Assembly (NCBI GenBank): GCA_011526585.1
Contig: WYBB01000178.1
Span: 1 to 57,191 of the forward strand
Source of the DNA: Deltaproteobacteria bacterium
Lineage (GTDB): Bacteria; Myxococcota_A; UBA9042; PHBI01
Direction of reading: 5' to 3'
DNA: 57,191 bases
This document shows, one piece after another, positions 27,227 through 34,979 of this stretch. The notes below the pieces were generated by a model. It made no database searches, was not told where the DNA came from, and was given only the letters and a program-made list of their open reading frames with translations. The translations under genes and the position numbers were made by a program. Numbering within the stretch: position 1 is the first letter of the stretch; each line of letters begins with the position of its first letter.

Positions 27227-27778
27227 CTATTGCGGCAGGAGCACGCCGTCGATGATGTGCAGGGCGCCGTTGCTGGCGCGCACCGAGGCGACGACGTTGG
27301 CGTCGTTGACGCTGAGCTTGCCGTCCTTGACGTGCACGGTGACCTTCTTGCCGTTGGCCATGCCGAGGACCTGGCCGTCCTTCAGATCCTCGGGCATGAG
27401 CGCCGAGGTCGTCACGTGGTACTTGAGCACGTCGCGGAGCTTGTCGACGTTCTCGGGTTTGAGCAGGGTGTCGACCGTGCCCGCGGGCAGCTTGTCGAAG
27501 GCGGCGTTGACCGGCGCGAAGACCGTGAGCGGGCCGGAGTTGGAGATGCTGGCGACGTAGTCGGCGCCCTGCACCGCGGCGACGAGCGTCGTGTGATCCT
27601 TGGAGGCGACCGCCAGGCTGGCGATGTTGTTGGGGTCGCGCGGGACCTCGAACTTCTTGGCGGGTGGCGCGGCGGGCTCGGCGACGGGGGCTGGGGCGGG
27701 CTCGGACTTGCCGCCGCAGGCGAGGCAGGGGGTGATCACGGAGGCGACGAGGGCGATGATCGAGAGCTGGGTGCGCAT
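27227..27778 (-). CDS. Fasciclin-domain lipoprotein
   Basis: 183 residues with gaggag upstream. Lipoprotein signal ending LAC (VASVITPCLACGGKS), a Pro/Ala linker and one FAS1 domain: TTLVAAVQGADYVASISNSG, LTVFAPVNAAFDKLP, LKYHVTTSALMPEDL and GALHIIDGVLLPQ. FAS1 domains mediate adhesion or act as small-ligand scaffolds. It lies 11 bp after the membrane-protein gene, as the last gene of the nos cluster in the direction of transcription. A role in N2O reduction is not established; it may be a cell-surface protein co-opted into the operon. Confidence 0.92.
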   Translation of the reverse strand: MRTQLSIIALVASVITPCLACGGKSEPAPAPVAEPAAPPAKKFEVPRDPNNIASLAVASKDHTTLVAAVQGADYVASISNSGPLTVFAPVNAAFDKLPAGTVDTLLKPENVDKLRDVLKYHVTTSALMPEDLKDGQVLGMANGKKVTVHVKDGKLSVNDANVVASVRASNGALHIIDGVLLPQ

Positions 27779-27789
27779 GATGGACTCCT

Positions 27790-28464
27790 CTACGAGACGG
27801 CGGGGGACGATTCGGTGCGGGCGAGCAGGTCGGCCCTGGCGGCGTCCTTGCGGCCTTTGATCAGGTGCCAGGCGGTGAGGGCGACGACGCCGAGCGCGAA
27901 GACCGCGATGAGGTAGCTGCCGGTCTGCGGGAAGCTCGACGTGGTGAAGTTGGCGATCTGTTTGCTTCCGAAGATCGCGGGCGTGAACGGCTCGACCTTG
28001 ATCGGCGCGGTCGGATCGAGGTTGTGGCCATAGCTGTAGAGCTTGTAGACGAACCGGAAGAGCGAGAAGGCGCCGATGAAGCCGGTGACCACGGCGAGAT
28101 CGACGAGCGAGCGCACGTTGCCGATGGCGGCGCAGCGCAGCGTCAGGAGCACCAGCGCGACCAGCGCGAAGGGGATCCAGTCGAGGTCAGAGAGCTCGGC
28201 GCGATCGATCGTCTTCATCCCGATGTAGTGGTTGAGGATGTTGATCTCCTTGAGGTCGCGGTTGTCGTTGCCGCTCTCGACGGTGTGCGCGTAGATGTCG
28301 AGATAGAGCCCCTTGGGGTACTGCGGCGCCTGCATCGAGATGCGCCACAGCGGCTGGCCGAGCGCGAGGATGATCGGGATCACCAGGAGGGCGAGCACGA
28401 TGCGGCTCCATCCGAAGAGCGGGCGATCGAGGAACTGGTAGAAGCGGTCGAGTGCGTTCTTCAT
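27790..28464 (-). CDS. nos-cluster integral membrane protein
   Basis: 224 residues with gaggag 9-14 bases before the ATG. About four membrane helices (RIVLALLVIPIILALGQPLW, IPFALVALVLLTLRCA, LVDLAVVTGFIGAFSLFRFV, GSYLIAVFALGVVALTAWHL) and a conserved-looking periplasmic loop rich in His, Asn and Tyr (QAPQYPKGLYLDIYAHT, EINILNHYIGMKT). I associate this type with N2O reductase and copper-enzyme clusters. It starts 18 bp after nosY, so it belongs to that operon. The Met/His-rich loop could bind copper; this is inference. Confidence 0.75.
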   Translation of the reverse strand: MKNALDRFYQFLDRPLFGWSRIVLALLVIPIILALGQPLWRISMQAPQYPKGLYLDIYAHTVESGNDNRDLKEINILNHYIGMKTIDRAELSDLDWIPFALVALVLLTLRCAAIGNVRSLVDLAVVTGFIGAFSLFRFVYKLYSYGHNLDPTAPIKVEPFTPAIFGSKQIANFTTSSFPQTGSYLIAVFALGVVALTAWHLIKGRKDAARADLLARTESSPAVS

Positions 28465-28482
28465 GACCGTGGTCTCCTCGAA

Positions 28483-29388
28483 TCAGATGACGTCGTTCTT
28501 GCGGAAGCCGATGAGCGCCGCGATCCAGGTGAGCGTGCCGAGGCCGAGCGGCCACAGGATCCCGAGCGCGAAGAGCGCGTCCTGCCCAAGCCGCGTCGAG
28601 AGGTAGACGCCGACCGGGCCGAGCGTGCCGAGGTCGGCCTCGAGCCCGGACAAGAGGGCCAGGCGCGCGTCCTGCACCGGGTTGAGCGCCGCGAGCAGGA
28701 AGACCGCCTCGGCGTCGAGGCGCCAGCGCAACATCAGCGCGATGAGGCCGAAGTCGAGCAGCGCCACCGCCAGCGCCCAGACGAGCACGACCCAGGCGAT
28801 GGCGCGCGCCTGGTTCCTCACGTAGACCGAGAGCGCCATGCCGATCCCGACGAAGGTCCAGGTGAGCGCCGCCGAGATCCCGAGCACGCGCCACACGAAG
28901 GGCCACGGTACCGCCTGGCCGCCGAGCTCGGCGATGGCGCCGAGGGCGACGACGAGCACGGCGAGCGGCACGAAGAGCACGGCGAAGCGCGTGAGGGTGA
29001 CGCCGGTGAGCCAGGCGCTGCGGCGGATCGGCTGGGCGAGCAGGAGCTCGAGCGTGCCTTCGTCGCGCGCGCGCCCGACGACCTGGCCGGTCGCCGTCAG
29101 CGCGAGCAGCGGGATCACCAACGTGAGGGCTTGCGAAAACGCCATCAGCACGCGACCGGTGCCGGTGAAGCCGAAGAGCGTGGACTCGCGCAGCCCGACC
29201 AAGACGAGGATCCCGGCCAGCGCGGCGTAGACGAGCGCGCAGAAGACGATCCAGCGCGAGCGCAGGACCTCGGCGAGATCGAGGGACAACGACGCCCGCA
29301 CCTCGGCGAGGAAGCTCGAACGACGGGTGGGAAGTGTCCGGGCCTGCGGCGCCATGTCCTCGTCGATCTCCAGGGGGGCTGTCGTCAT
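28483..29388 (-). CDS. nosY: NosY, ABC-type permease for NosZ copper-site assembly
   Basis: 301 residues from ATG 29388, which overlaps the nosL stop by 4 bp. Six membrane helices of the ABC-2 type, with the typical first-loop sequence GRARDEGTLELLLAQPIRRSAW after helix 2. NosY pairs with the ATPase NosF and periplasmic NosD in the NosDFY complex, which supplies sulfur for the CuZ [4Cu:2S] site of NosZ. A cytoplasmic N-terminal extension of about 45 residues precedes helix 1. Longer than typical (about 270 residues). Confidence 0.92.
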   Translation of the reverse strand: MTTAPLEIDEDMAPQARTLPTRRSSFLAEVRASLSLDLAEVLRSRWIVFCALVYAALAGILVLVGLRESTLFGFTGTGRVLMAFSQALTLVIPLLALTATGQVVGRARDEGTLELLLAQPIRRSAWLTGVTLTRFAVLFVPLAVLVVALGAIAELGGQAVPWPFVWRVLGISAALTWTFVGIGMALSVYVRNQARAIAWVVLVWALAVALLDFGLIALMLRWRLDAEAVFLLAALNPVQDARLALLSGLEADLGTLGPVGVYLSTRLGQDALFALGILWPLGLGTLTWIAALIGFRKNDVI

Positions 29389-29828
29389 GGGGGCGCTCCG
29401 GGTGCCGAAGGCGCTTGGAAGGTGTCGAGGACCTGCTCGAAGGTGCGGGCGTCGGTCGTGCGCCGATCGACGGCGAGCAGCCCCGAGCCCATCGGCGTGA
29501 TCTCGGTCGGGACGAAGCCTACGACGTCGGTGCCGAGCCAGGTCTCGCCCTCGCCGCGGAACCACAGCCGGTGAACCGCCGGGCGGTGCTGGCGCAGGTA
29601 TTCGATGGCGCAGCCGACGTCGTCGAAGGAGGCGACGGTGCCGTCGCGCGTGACGAGCTGTACGGCGTGGCGCGGCTCGCCGATCTGCATGTGGCAGTGC
29701 GCGCATGGCTCGCGGTCCCAGGCGATCGGGACCGGCGCGTCGGGCAGCGTCGTGCCGCGCGAGACGATCAGCACGACGCCGAGCGTGAGCGCGCCGAGGA
29801 TCGCGAGGCCGACGACGGTGCCCTTCAC
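29385..29828 (-). CDS. nosL: NosL-like copper chaperone, membrane-anchored
   Basis: 147 residues from GTG 29828, with gaggtg upstream; the start overlaps the nosF stop (GTGA) and the stop overlaps nosY (ATGA). The NosL core is present: a Cys/Met metal-site motif (EPCAHCHMQI), FDDVGCAIEYL and WLGTDVVGFVPTEITPMGSG. NosL delivers Cu(I) to NosZ. Two oddities: the usual lipobox is absent and an uncleaved N-terminal helix (TVVGLAILGALTLGVVLIV) takes its place; and His stands where most NosL proteins have Gly in CxxCGM. The motif reads as CxxCH, but the context is NosL rather than a cytochrome. Confidence 0.9.
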   Translation of the reverse strand: MKGTVVGLAILGALTLGVVLIVSRGTTLPDAPVPIAWDREPCAHCHMQIGEPRHAVQLVTRDGTVASFDDVGCAIEYLRQHRPAVHRLWFRGEGETWLGTDVVGFVPTEITPMGSGLLAVDRRTTDARTFEQVLDTFQAPSAPGAPP

Positions 29829-30721
29829 GGTGCACCTCCCGGGGCGCCGGTGTCGGCGGGCCGGACACCGATGCGCTCGAGGTCGCGCACGACGAGGTCG
29901 CGCAGGCGCGCGCCGAGGGTCGTGACCAGCTCGGGCAGGAGGCGGAGCTTGTCGTCGTGATCGAGGCCGCGGCTCCACCAGCCGCCGCTGGTCGGGGTGA
30001 AGCCCTGCGCGGCGAGCCACGGGCCGGCGCCGGGCTCGGCCAGGACCTCGATCACGGTCTGGGTGCGGCTCCTGACGTAGGCGGCGGCGGCGCCGTCGTG
30101 CGCGACGCGCCCCTCGCTCAGCGCGACCACGCGGTCGACCATGGTGCGCAGCTCGTCGAGGCGGTGCGAGCAGAGGATCACCGTCGCGTCGGCGAGGTGC
30201 TCGCGCTCGAGCGCCGCGAAACGCGCGCGCGCCGCCGCGTCGAGGCTGGCGGTCGGCTCGTCGAGGATCACCAGGCGCGGGCGCACGCCGAGCGCCAGCG
30301 CGATGAGCAGCTTCTGCTTCATGCCGCCCGAGAGCCCGCGGAACGGCTGCTTCATGATCGGGCCGAGCGCGAGCCCGAGCTCGCCGGCGATCTGCTCGAT
30401 CGGCCGCGGGTCGAGGCCGCGCACGCGCGCGACGGTGCGGATCAGGTCGCCGACCGTCACCGCCATCGCCGGCGCGACCTGCGGCAGATACGCGATCCCC
30501 GGGGCCAGCGCGGTGCGCGCCGCGGCGCCGCTCGCGCCGTCGAGCAGCACCTCGCCCTCGTGCGCGACGAGGCCCATGAGCACGCGGATGAGCGTGGTCT
30601 TGCCCGAGCCGTTCGGCCCGATGAGCGCGACGCGCGATCCGGAGGGCAGGTCGAGAGAGACCTCGGCGAGCGCGCGCACCTTGCCGAAGCTCTTGCCGAT
30701 CCGGCGGAGCTCAATCCTCAT
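29825..30721 (-). CDS. nosF: NosF, ABC transporter ATPase of the NosDFY complex
   Basis: 298 residues. Walker A GPNGSGKTT, Q-loop YLPQVAP, signature LSGGMKQK, Walker B LVILDEPTASLD and switch His (ILCSHRLDEL) are all intact. The start overlaps the nosD stop by 11 bp and the stop overlaps nosL. It drives NosY/NosD by ATP hydrolysis in maturation of the NosZ CuZ centre. The C-terminal region after about residue 215 is a small accessory domain as in other NosF proteins. Confidence 0.94.
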   Translation of the reverse strand: MRIELRRIGKSFGKVRALAEVSLDLPSGSRVALIGPNGSGKTTLIRVLMGLVAHEGEVLLDGASGAAARTALAPGIAYLPQVAPAMAVTVGDLIRTVARVRGLDPRPIEQIAGELGLALGPIMKQPFRGLSGGMKQKLLIALALGVRPRLVILDEPTASLDAAARARFAALEREHLADATVILCSHRLDELRTMVDRVVALSEGRVAHDGAAAAYVRSRTQTVIEVLAEPGAGPWLAAQGFTPTSGGWWSRGLDHDDKLRLLPELVTTLGARLRDLVVRDLERIGVRPADTGAPGGAP

Positions 30722-32066
30722 GGGTCACCTCGGGGGCGCGATGGCCGGTGCTCCTGGCGAGGGTCGTCAGGGCCGGCAGCGGGCGCGGGCTCATGCGCGG
30801 GCGCGGGTCGGTGAGGAGCTCGCGCGCCTGCCACAGCGGCAGGAGCCGGCTGCCGACGTCGACCAGGGCCAGCGCGGGGGCGCCGCGCAGGAACGCGAGC
30901 TCGGGGCGCTGCGCGACGAGGTCCTCGGAGGCGGACTCGGCGCGATAGGGCAGGTCGCCGACGCCGTCGCCGTCGAGGTCGTAGCCGGCGTAGTCGTCGT
31001 AGTAGTTGTCGGTCCAGCTCGCGCCGGTCGGGGTCGTGCCGGCGGCGGCGGCGATCTGGCGGGCGTTGTCGGCGAGGTCGTTGTTCGTGAAGGTGGTGCG
31101 ACGCGGGCTCGTGTGGAAGCGCACGGCGATCGTGCACTGGCGGATGGTGTTGCCCTCGATGCGCAGCGTCTCGCCGAGCGTGCCCGGCGTCTCGTCGATG
31201 TAGAGCCCGATGGTGTCGTGCACGAGCACGTTGTCGCGGGCGAGCACGTCGCCGGAGTCCTTGAGCCCGATCGCCATGCCCGAGGCGCCGGCGGCGTTGA
31301 GCACGAGGTTCCTCTCGAGCGTGACGCGCTTGCTGTACATGACGAAGACGCCGACCACGCCGTCGACGTAGGCGTTGTCGTGCACGTGGTTGTCGTGGCT
31401 GTACATGAAGTGGGTCCCGTACCGTCCGCGCAGGACGCGGTTGTGGGCGACGACGTTGCGGCTCGAGTACCAGACGACCATGTCGCGGCCGTCCTCGACG
31501 AGGTTGTGGGTGACGCGCGCGTCGTAGCTCTCCCAGAGGCGGATGGTGTCGCCGCGCATGCCCATGGCGGTGGCGGCGTCGCCGCGCACGTGGTTGTCGA
31601 CGATGACCGCGCGCCGGGTCTTCTCGACGAGGATCCCGTAGACCGCGTGCACGACGGCGACCCCTTGCACGCGCACGTCGTCGGCGATGACGTGCACGGC
31701 GGCGTCGAGCTTGTCGAAGCGGCCGCCGCTGCCGTCGATCGTCAGCCCGTCGACCGCGCTGCCGGCGGCGGCGACTGTCAGCACGCTACCGGGTGCGCCG
31801 GCGGCGATGATGGCGTCGCGCGGTCCCCAGAGCGCGAGCGTGCGCTCGATACGCGCCGGGCCGAGCCAGCGCCCGGGGCCGAGGCAAAGCGTCTCGGCGT
31901 CGCGCGCGGCGTCGAGCACCGGCTGGAGAGGGCCGCCGCCTGTCACCTCACGACAGGCGGCGGGGCGAGGAGGTGGCGTCGGCGCTCCTTCCGTCGGCTC
32001 CATCGGGGCGGCGGAACAGCCACCCGCGATGGCCACGGAGACGACGAAGGAATGGAGGGAACGCAC
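30711..32066 (-). CDS. nosD: NosD, periplasmic beta-helix protein for NosZ maturation
   Basis: 451 residues from GTG 32066. Lipobox-like N terminus (VVSVAIAGGCSAAP), then a right-handed parallel beta-helix of Asn-rich turns (NNHVRGD-type and NRVLRGRYGTHFMYSHDN, LERNLVLNAAG, FTNNDLADN) with the family end SWTDNYYDDYAGYDLDGDGVGD. NosD transfers sulfur and prepares the CuZ site together with NosF/NosY. The usual signal in NosD is a Sec peptide; here a lipid anchor seems likely. 26 bp separate it from nosZ. Confidence 0.93.
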   Translation of the reverse strand: MRSLHSFVVSVAIAGGCSAAPMEPTEGAPTPPPRPAACREVTGGGPLQPVLDAARDAETLCLGPGRWLGPARIERTLALWGPRDAIIAAGAPGSVLTVAAAGSAVDGLTIDGSGGRFDKLDAAVHVIADDVRVQGVAVVHAVYGILVEKTRRAVIVDNHVRGDAATAMGMRGDTIRLWESYDARVTHNLVEDGRDMVVWYSSRNVVAHNRVLRGRYGTHFMYSHDNHVHDNAYVDGVVGVFVMYSKRVTLERNLVLNAAGASGMAIGLKDSGDVLARDNVLVHDTIGLYIDETPGTLGETLRIEGNTIRQCTIAVRFHTSPRRTTFTNNDLADNARQIAAAAGTTPTGASWTDNYYDDYAGYDLDGDGVGDLPYRAESASEDLVAQRPELAFLRGAPALALVDVGSRLLPLWQARELLTDPRPRMSPRPLPALTTLARSTGHRAPEVTHED

Positions 32067-32091
32067 GGTGCACCTCGACGTTGGGGCCAGC

Positions 32092-34134
32092 TCACGGGTT
32101 CGGCGCGGGCTCGGGCGTCGGCGCGGGCTCGGGCGTCGGCGCGGGCTCGGGCGCCGGCGCGGGCTCGGGCGCCGGCGCGGCCGACTTCGGCTCGACCAGG
32201 AAGTAGCCGGCCATTTCGAGGTGCAGCGCCGAGCAGAACTCGGTGCAGTACATCGGGAAGACGCCGGCACGGTCGGCGACGAAGGTCACGTCCGAGTGCT
32301 CGCCGGGCTCGAGGCTGAGGTTGATGTTGTACGAGTCGAGCGCGAAGCCATGGGTGGCGTCGTCGGCCTGCTCCTGGTTGGTGATGTGCAGGTGCACGGT
32401 GTCGCCCTCCTTGACGCGCACGATGTCGGGCGTGAAGTGGCTGCGGATCGCCGACATGTAGACGTGCACGCCGTCGCCGCGCGTCTCGATGCGCTCCTTG
32501 CCGCCCTCGACCGCGTGCTCGGCCTTCTCGCCGGTGATGGGGTCGGTGCCGGCCGGCTTGTAGATCGCGTGCGGCTTGAGCTTGTCCGCCTTGATCATCT
32601 GCGCGTAGTGCGGCTCGCCCAGCGGGATCGGCATGTCGTAGAGGAGCTGCATCGGGCTCGTCGAGAGGTCGACGAGCTGGAAGTTCTGCGGCAGGAGCGG
32701 GCCGACCGGCGCGAAGCGGTCGAGCGCCCACTTGTTCATCATCACCAGGTACTTGCCGTCGGGGCTCACCGTGTCGCCCTCGGCCGTCGAGAGGTGGCCG
32801 ATGTTGTAGGAGGAGGCGATCTTCTCGACGACCTTGAGCTCCTTGACCGACCACTTCGCCGTCGCGCTCTCGATGAAGAGCGAGGTGTAGGCGAAGCCCT
32901 TGTCGTCGAACTGCGTGTGCAGCGGCCCGAGGCCGAGGTCGACCTGGCCGTGGATCGCGTCCTTGAACGCGAGGATCGGCACGCCGTAGGCGTCCTTGCC
33001 CTCGAACTTCTGGGCGTCGATGAGCGCCTTCATCTTGTTGAAGCTGTAGACGGTCGCGTGGGTGTCGAGCTTGCCGCCGATGACGATCGACTCGCCGTCG
33101 GGCGTGATGTCGACGCCGTGCGGGCTCTTGGGCTCGGGCACGAAGAAGAGCACGCCCTCGGCCGCCGCGACCTCGAGCGGCAGGACCTTCATGCCGGCGA
33201 TCGTCTTCGACTTGCCGGCGGCGACGAGCTCGGCGGCCTTCTTCCAGTTCATCACGTGCAGGAAGTCCATGTCGTTCTGCGACCAGCCCGACTCCATCGG
33301 CGGGTTGCCCTCGAGGTTGCCGCCGTAGACGAGCTCGGTGTTGAGCGAGTTGCAGAAGGCCCAGCCGTCCGAGACCAGCTTGCCAGCGTCGGAGAGGTCC
33401 TGCACGTAGGGTGGCAGCTCGATCGCGAAGGACTTGTCCTCGTCGATGCGCCCCTTGTCGCGGTCGAACTTCCAGAAGATCGCCGCGCCGCGGTACTTCT
33501 CCTTGTACTCCTTGACGTCGGCGTAGACGCCGCCCAGCGGCGCGGCGTACTGCGTCGGCTCGATGATGTACTCGGTGTTGGGCGTGACGAAGGCGGCGCC
33601 GTGGTCGGACTCGATGAGGTGGCTCGTCACGATCTGCTTGGTCGTGAAGTCCGCCAGGTCGATGACCGCCATGCGCGCGTTGGCCTTGTCACCGATGAAG
33701 AGGAACTGGCCGTCGTAGTCACCCGCGGTCTCCGACAGCGCCGGGTGGTGGGTGTCGGCCCAGGTGAGGTCCTTGCCATGGCGTTTGCCACCGGCGAGGA
33801 CCTCCTTGGTCTGGTTGTCGAAGCCGTAGCCCTGCCAGGGCTCGGGCACGAAGACGCCGATGTACTTCAAGATGCGCATCGACGGCACGCCGATCACGAT
33901 GATCTGGCCGCCGTGTCCGCCGGACGCAAACATGTAGTATTCGTCGTGCTTGCCGGTCGGCGTGTAGGTCTTGAGCGCGGCTTGCACGTCGCCCTCGCTC
34001 AGGTTCCTGGCCTTCATCAGCTCCTGCAGGCCGGCACCGCCGCCGGCCGACATCTGCGGTGTGGTGCCGCTCGAGCATGCGCCGAGCGCGAGCGCCCCGG
34101 CGACGAACCACGTCATCCCATTCGTCAGCATCAT
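32092..34134 (-). CDS. nosZ: Clade II (Sec-dependent) nitrous-oxide reductase NosZ
   Basis: 680 residues from ATG 34134 with gagggag upstream. It lacks the twin-arginine signal of clade I; the N terminus (WFVAGALALGAC) is a lipoprotein/Sec signal with C20. The seven-bladed propeller carries the CuZ His ligands in ADTHHPAL (H129, H130), SDHGAAF (H178), SPHGVDI, GPLHTQF, NIGHLST and GEPHYAQ. The CuA cupredoxin domain has H595 (HGFALD) and the C-x3-C-x3-H-x2-M motif CTEFCSALHLEM (C630, C634, H638, M641). It reduces N2O to N2 in the periplasm. A repeat tail of Pro, Glu and Ala (about 30 residues) follows CuA, which is unusual. A cytochrome c lipoprotein gene lies 76 bp upstream. Confidence 0.97.
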   Translation of the reverse strand: MMLTNGMTWFVAGALALGACSSGTTPQMSAGGGAGLQELMKARNLSEGDVQAALKTYTPTGKHDEYYMFASGGHGGQIIVIGVPSMRILKYIGVFVPEPWQGYGFDNQTKEVLAGGKRHGKDLTWADTHHPALSETAGDYDGQFLFIGDKANARMAVIDLADFTTKQIVTSHLIESDHGAAFVTPNTEYIIEPTQYAAPLGGVYADVKEYKEKYRGAAIFWKFDRDKGRIDEDKSFAIELPPYVQDLSDAGKLVSDGWAFCNSLNTELVYGGNLEGNPPMESGWSQNDMDFLHVMNWKKAAELVAAGKSKTIAGMKVLPLEVAAAEGVLFFVPEPKSPHGVDITPDGESIVIGGKLDTHATVYSFNKMKALIDAQKFEGKDAYGVPILAFKDAIHGQVDLGLGPLHTQFDDKGFAYTSLFIESATAKWSVKELKVVEKIASSYNIGHLSTAEGDTVSPDGKYLVMMNKWALDRFAPVGPLLPQNFQLVDLSTSPMQLLYDMPIPLGEPHYAQMIKADKLKPHAIYKPAGTDPITGEKAEHAVEGGKERIETRGDGVHVYMSAIRSHFTPDIVRVKEGDTVHLHITNQEQADDATHGFALDSYNINLSLEPGEHSDVTFVADRAGVFPMYCTEFCSALHLEMAGYFLVEPKSAAPAPEPAPAPEPAPTPEPAPTPEPAPNP
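32101..32172. repeat. Four 18-bp tandem repeats encoding the NosZ Pro-Glu tail
   Basis: Units of cggcgcgggctcgggcg plus one base at 32101, 32119, 32137 and 32155. They encode the PAPEPAPTPEPA-type repeat at the end of NosZ, which follows the CuA domain. Confidence 0.8.
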
Positions 34135-34210
34135 GAGCTCCCTCCTCGCGCCGCGACGCGCGGCGCACGCGCGGGGAGTGAGCCCGCGCCGTTTGCGTTG
34201 CGCGCTCGCC

Positions 34211-34627
34211 TCACTTGCGAGCGAAGCTGCGGACCTTCTCCTTCAAGGCGGCGACGACCTGATGGCGGTTCATCAGGTCGGGGTTCGACGGCATGGCGGC
34301 GCTCTTGCCGACCGCCTGGCCGCCCATCTTGATGATCTTCTCGATGTGCTCGTCGGTGATCGACTTCTGCCATGCGGCGTCGTTGAAATCGCGCGGCTTG
34401 GGGTTGAGCGTGCTCGAGGCCGCGCCGTCGCCACGCCCGGTCTCGCCGTGGCAGGGGGTGCAGCGCTGCACGTAGATCTCGTTGGCCTGGGCGACGACCT
34501 GGGGATCGAGCTGCGGGCCGGCGGCGATCGGCTCGCCGCCACCGCCGGGCTCATCCTCCTTGCCGCCGCACGCGACGGTGAGAGGAAGGACCAGCGCCAG
34601 CGCGGCGGACAGTGCGAAACGAATCAT
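34211..34627 (-). CDS. c-type cytochrome lipoprotein, likely electron donor to NosZ
   Basis: 138 residues. Lipoprotein signal (ALALVLPLTVACGG), low-complexity linker, one haem site CTPCH in YVQRCTPCHGETGRGDG, and Met ligand region KSAAMPSNPDLM. It is the first gene of the nos operon in transcription order and fits the NosC-type monohaem cytochromes found with clade II NosZ, which pass electrons from the quinol pool or cytochrome bc complex to CuA. gagggaga precedes the ATG. Fold and context support the assignment; direct proof is absent. Confidence 0.9.
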   Translation of the reverse strand: MIRFALSAALALVLPLTVACGGKEDEPGGGGEPIAAGPQLDPQVVAQANEIYVQRCTPCHGETGRGDGAASSTLNPKPRDFNDAAWQKSITDEHIEKIIKMGGQAVGKSAAMPSNPDLMNRHQVVAALKEKVRSFARK

Positions 34628-34698
34628 GGGATCTCCCTCGGCAACCAGAGCGGAACGCGGCGAGCGCGAGCGCGCCTCGCCAGTCGCGGCGGTGCGTT

Positions 34699-34714
34699 TG
34701 CATCCACCGTTCCA
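34699..34714 (-). promoter_or_regulatory. Sigma-54-like -24/-12 element before the nos operon
   Basis: Read on the minus strand: TGGAACGGTGGATGCA, that is GG and GC separated by exactly 10 bases as in TGGCACG-N4-TTGCA (two mismatches in the boxes). It ends 72 bp from the first gene. Two sigma-54 activators are encoded in the window, so a dedicated control is possible. Confidence 0.35.
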
Positions 34715-34898
34715 GGGGTGCGCGTGTTCGCTCGGGAGGCGCCTGGGCGCTGTGGCTCAGGGCACCCGCAGGGCTCGGAGGTCGCGGAGATCGTGGCGCG
34801 ACTCGCGCCTCACACGTTCAACTCTGGAACGCCGAAACGAGACGTCGCGCCGTGGTATGCGACACGGGCGATAACGTCCGGGGAGGATCGAAGCACTG

Positions 34899-34946
34899 GC
34901 CGCTGCGCCGGGTGGCACAGTCGACCGTGCCATCGCGCGCAGCGGC
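34899..34946. terminator. Imperfect hairpin after the secreted-protein gene
   Basis: Outer arms GCCGCTGCGC (34899-34908) and GCGCAGCGGC (34937-34946), inner arms TGGCAC (34913-34918) and GTGCCA (34927-34932), with a 4/4 internal loop. It lies 33 bp beyond the stop of the minus-strand gene. No T-run, so Rho-independent termination is doubtful. Confidence 0.35.
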
Positions 34947-34979
34947 TTCCGATCTTCCCGCAGGCTGCCCGTGGGGACG

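Larger units (their letters stand above)
34628..34979. other. 352-bp intergenic region upstream of the nos operon
   Basis: No convincing gene. It holds the sigma-54-like element at 34699-34714, an imperfect hairpin at 34899-34946, and no clear FNR or NnrR box (no TTGAT-N4-ATCAA match that I can see). Upstream of it lies the stop of a secreted-protein gene transcribed in the same direction. Confidence 0.6.

Noticed and set aside
29690..29710. CxxCH in NosL as a haem c site.
   Set aside because: The rest of the protein is NosL; the motif aligns with CxxCGM, so copper is the better guess, though noted as odd.
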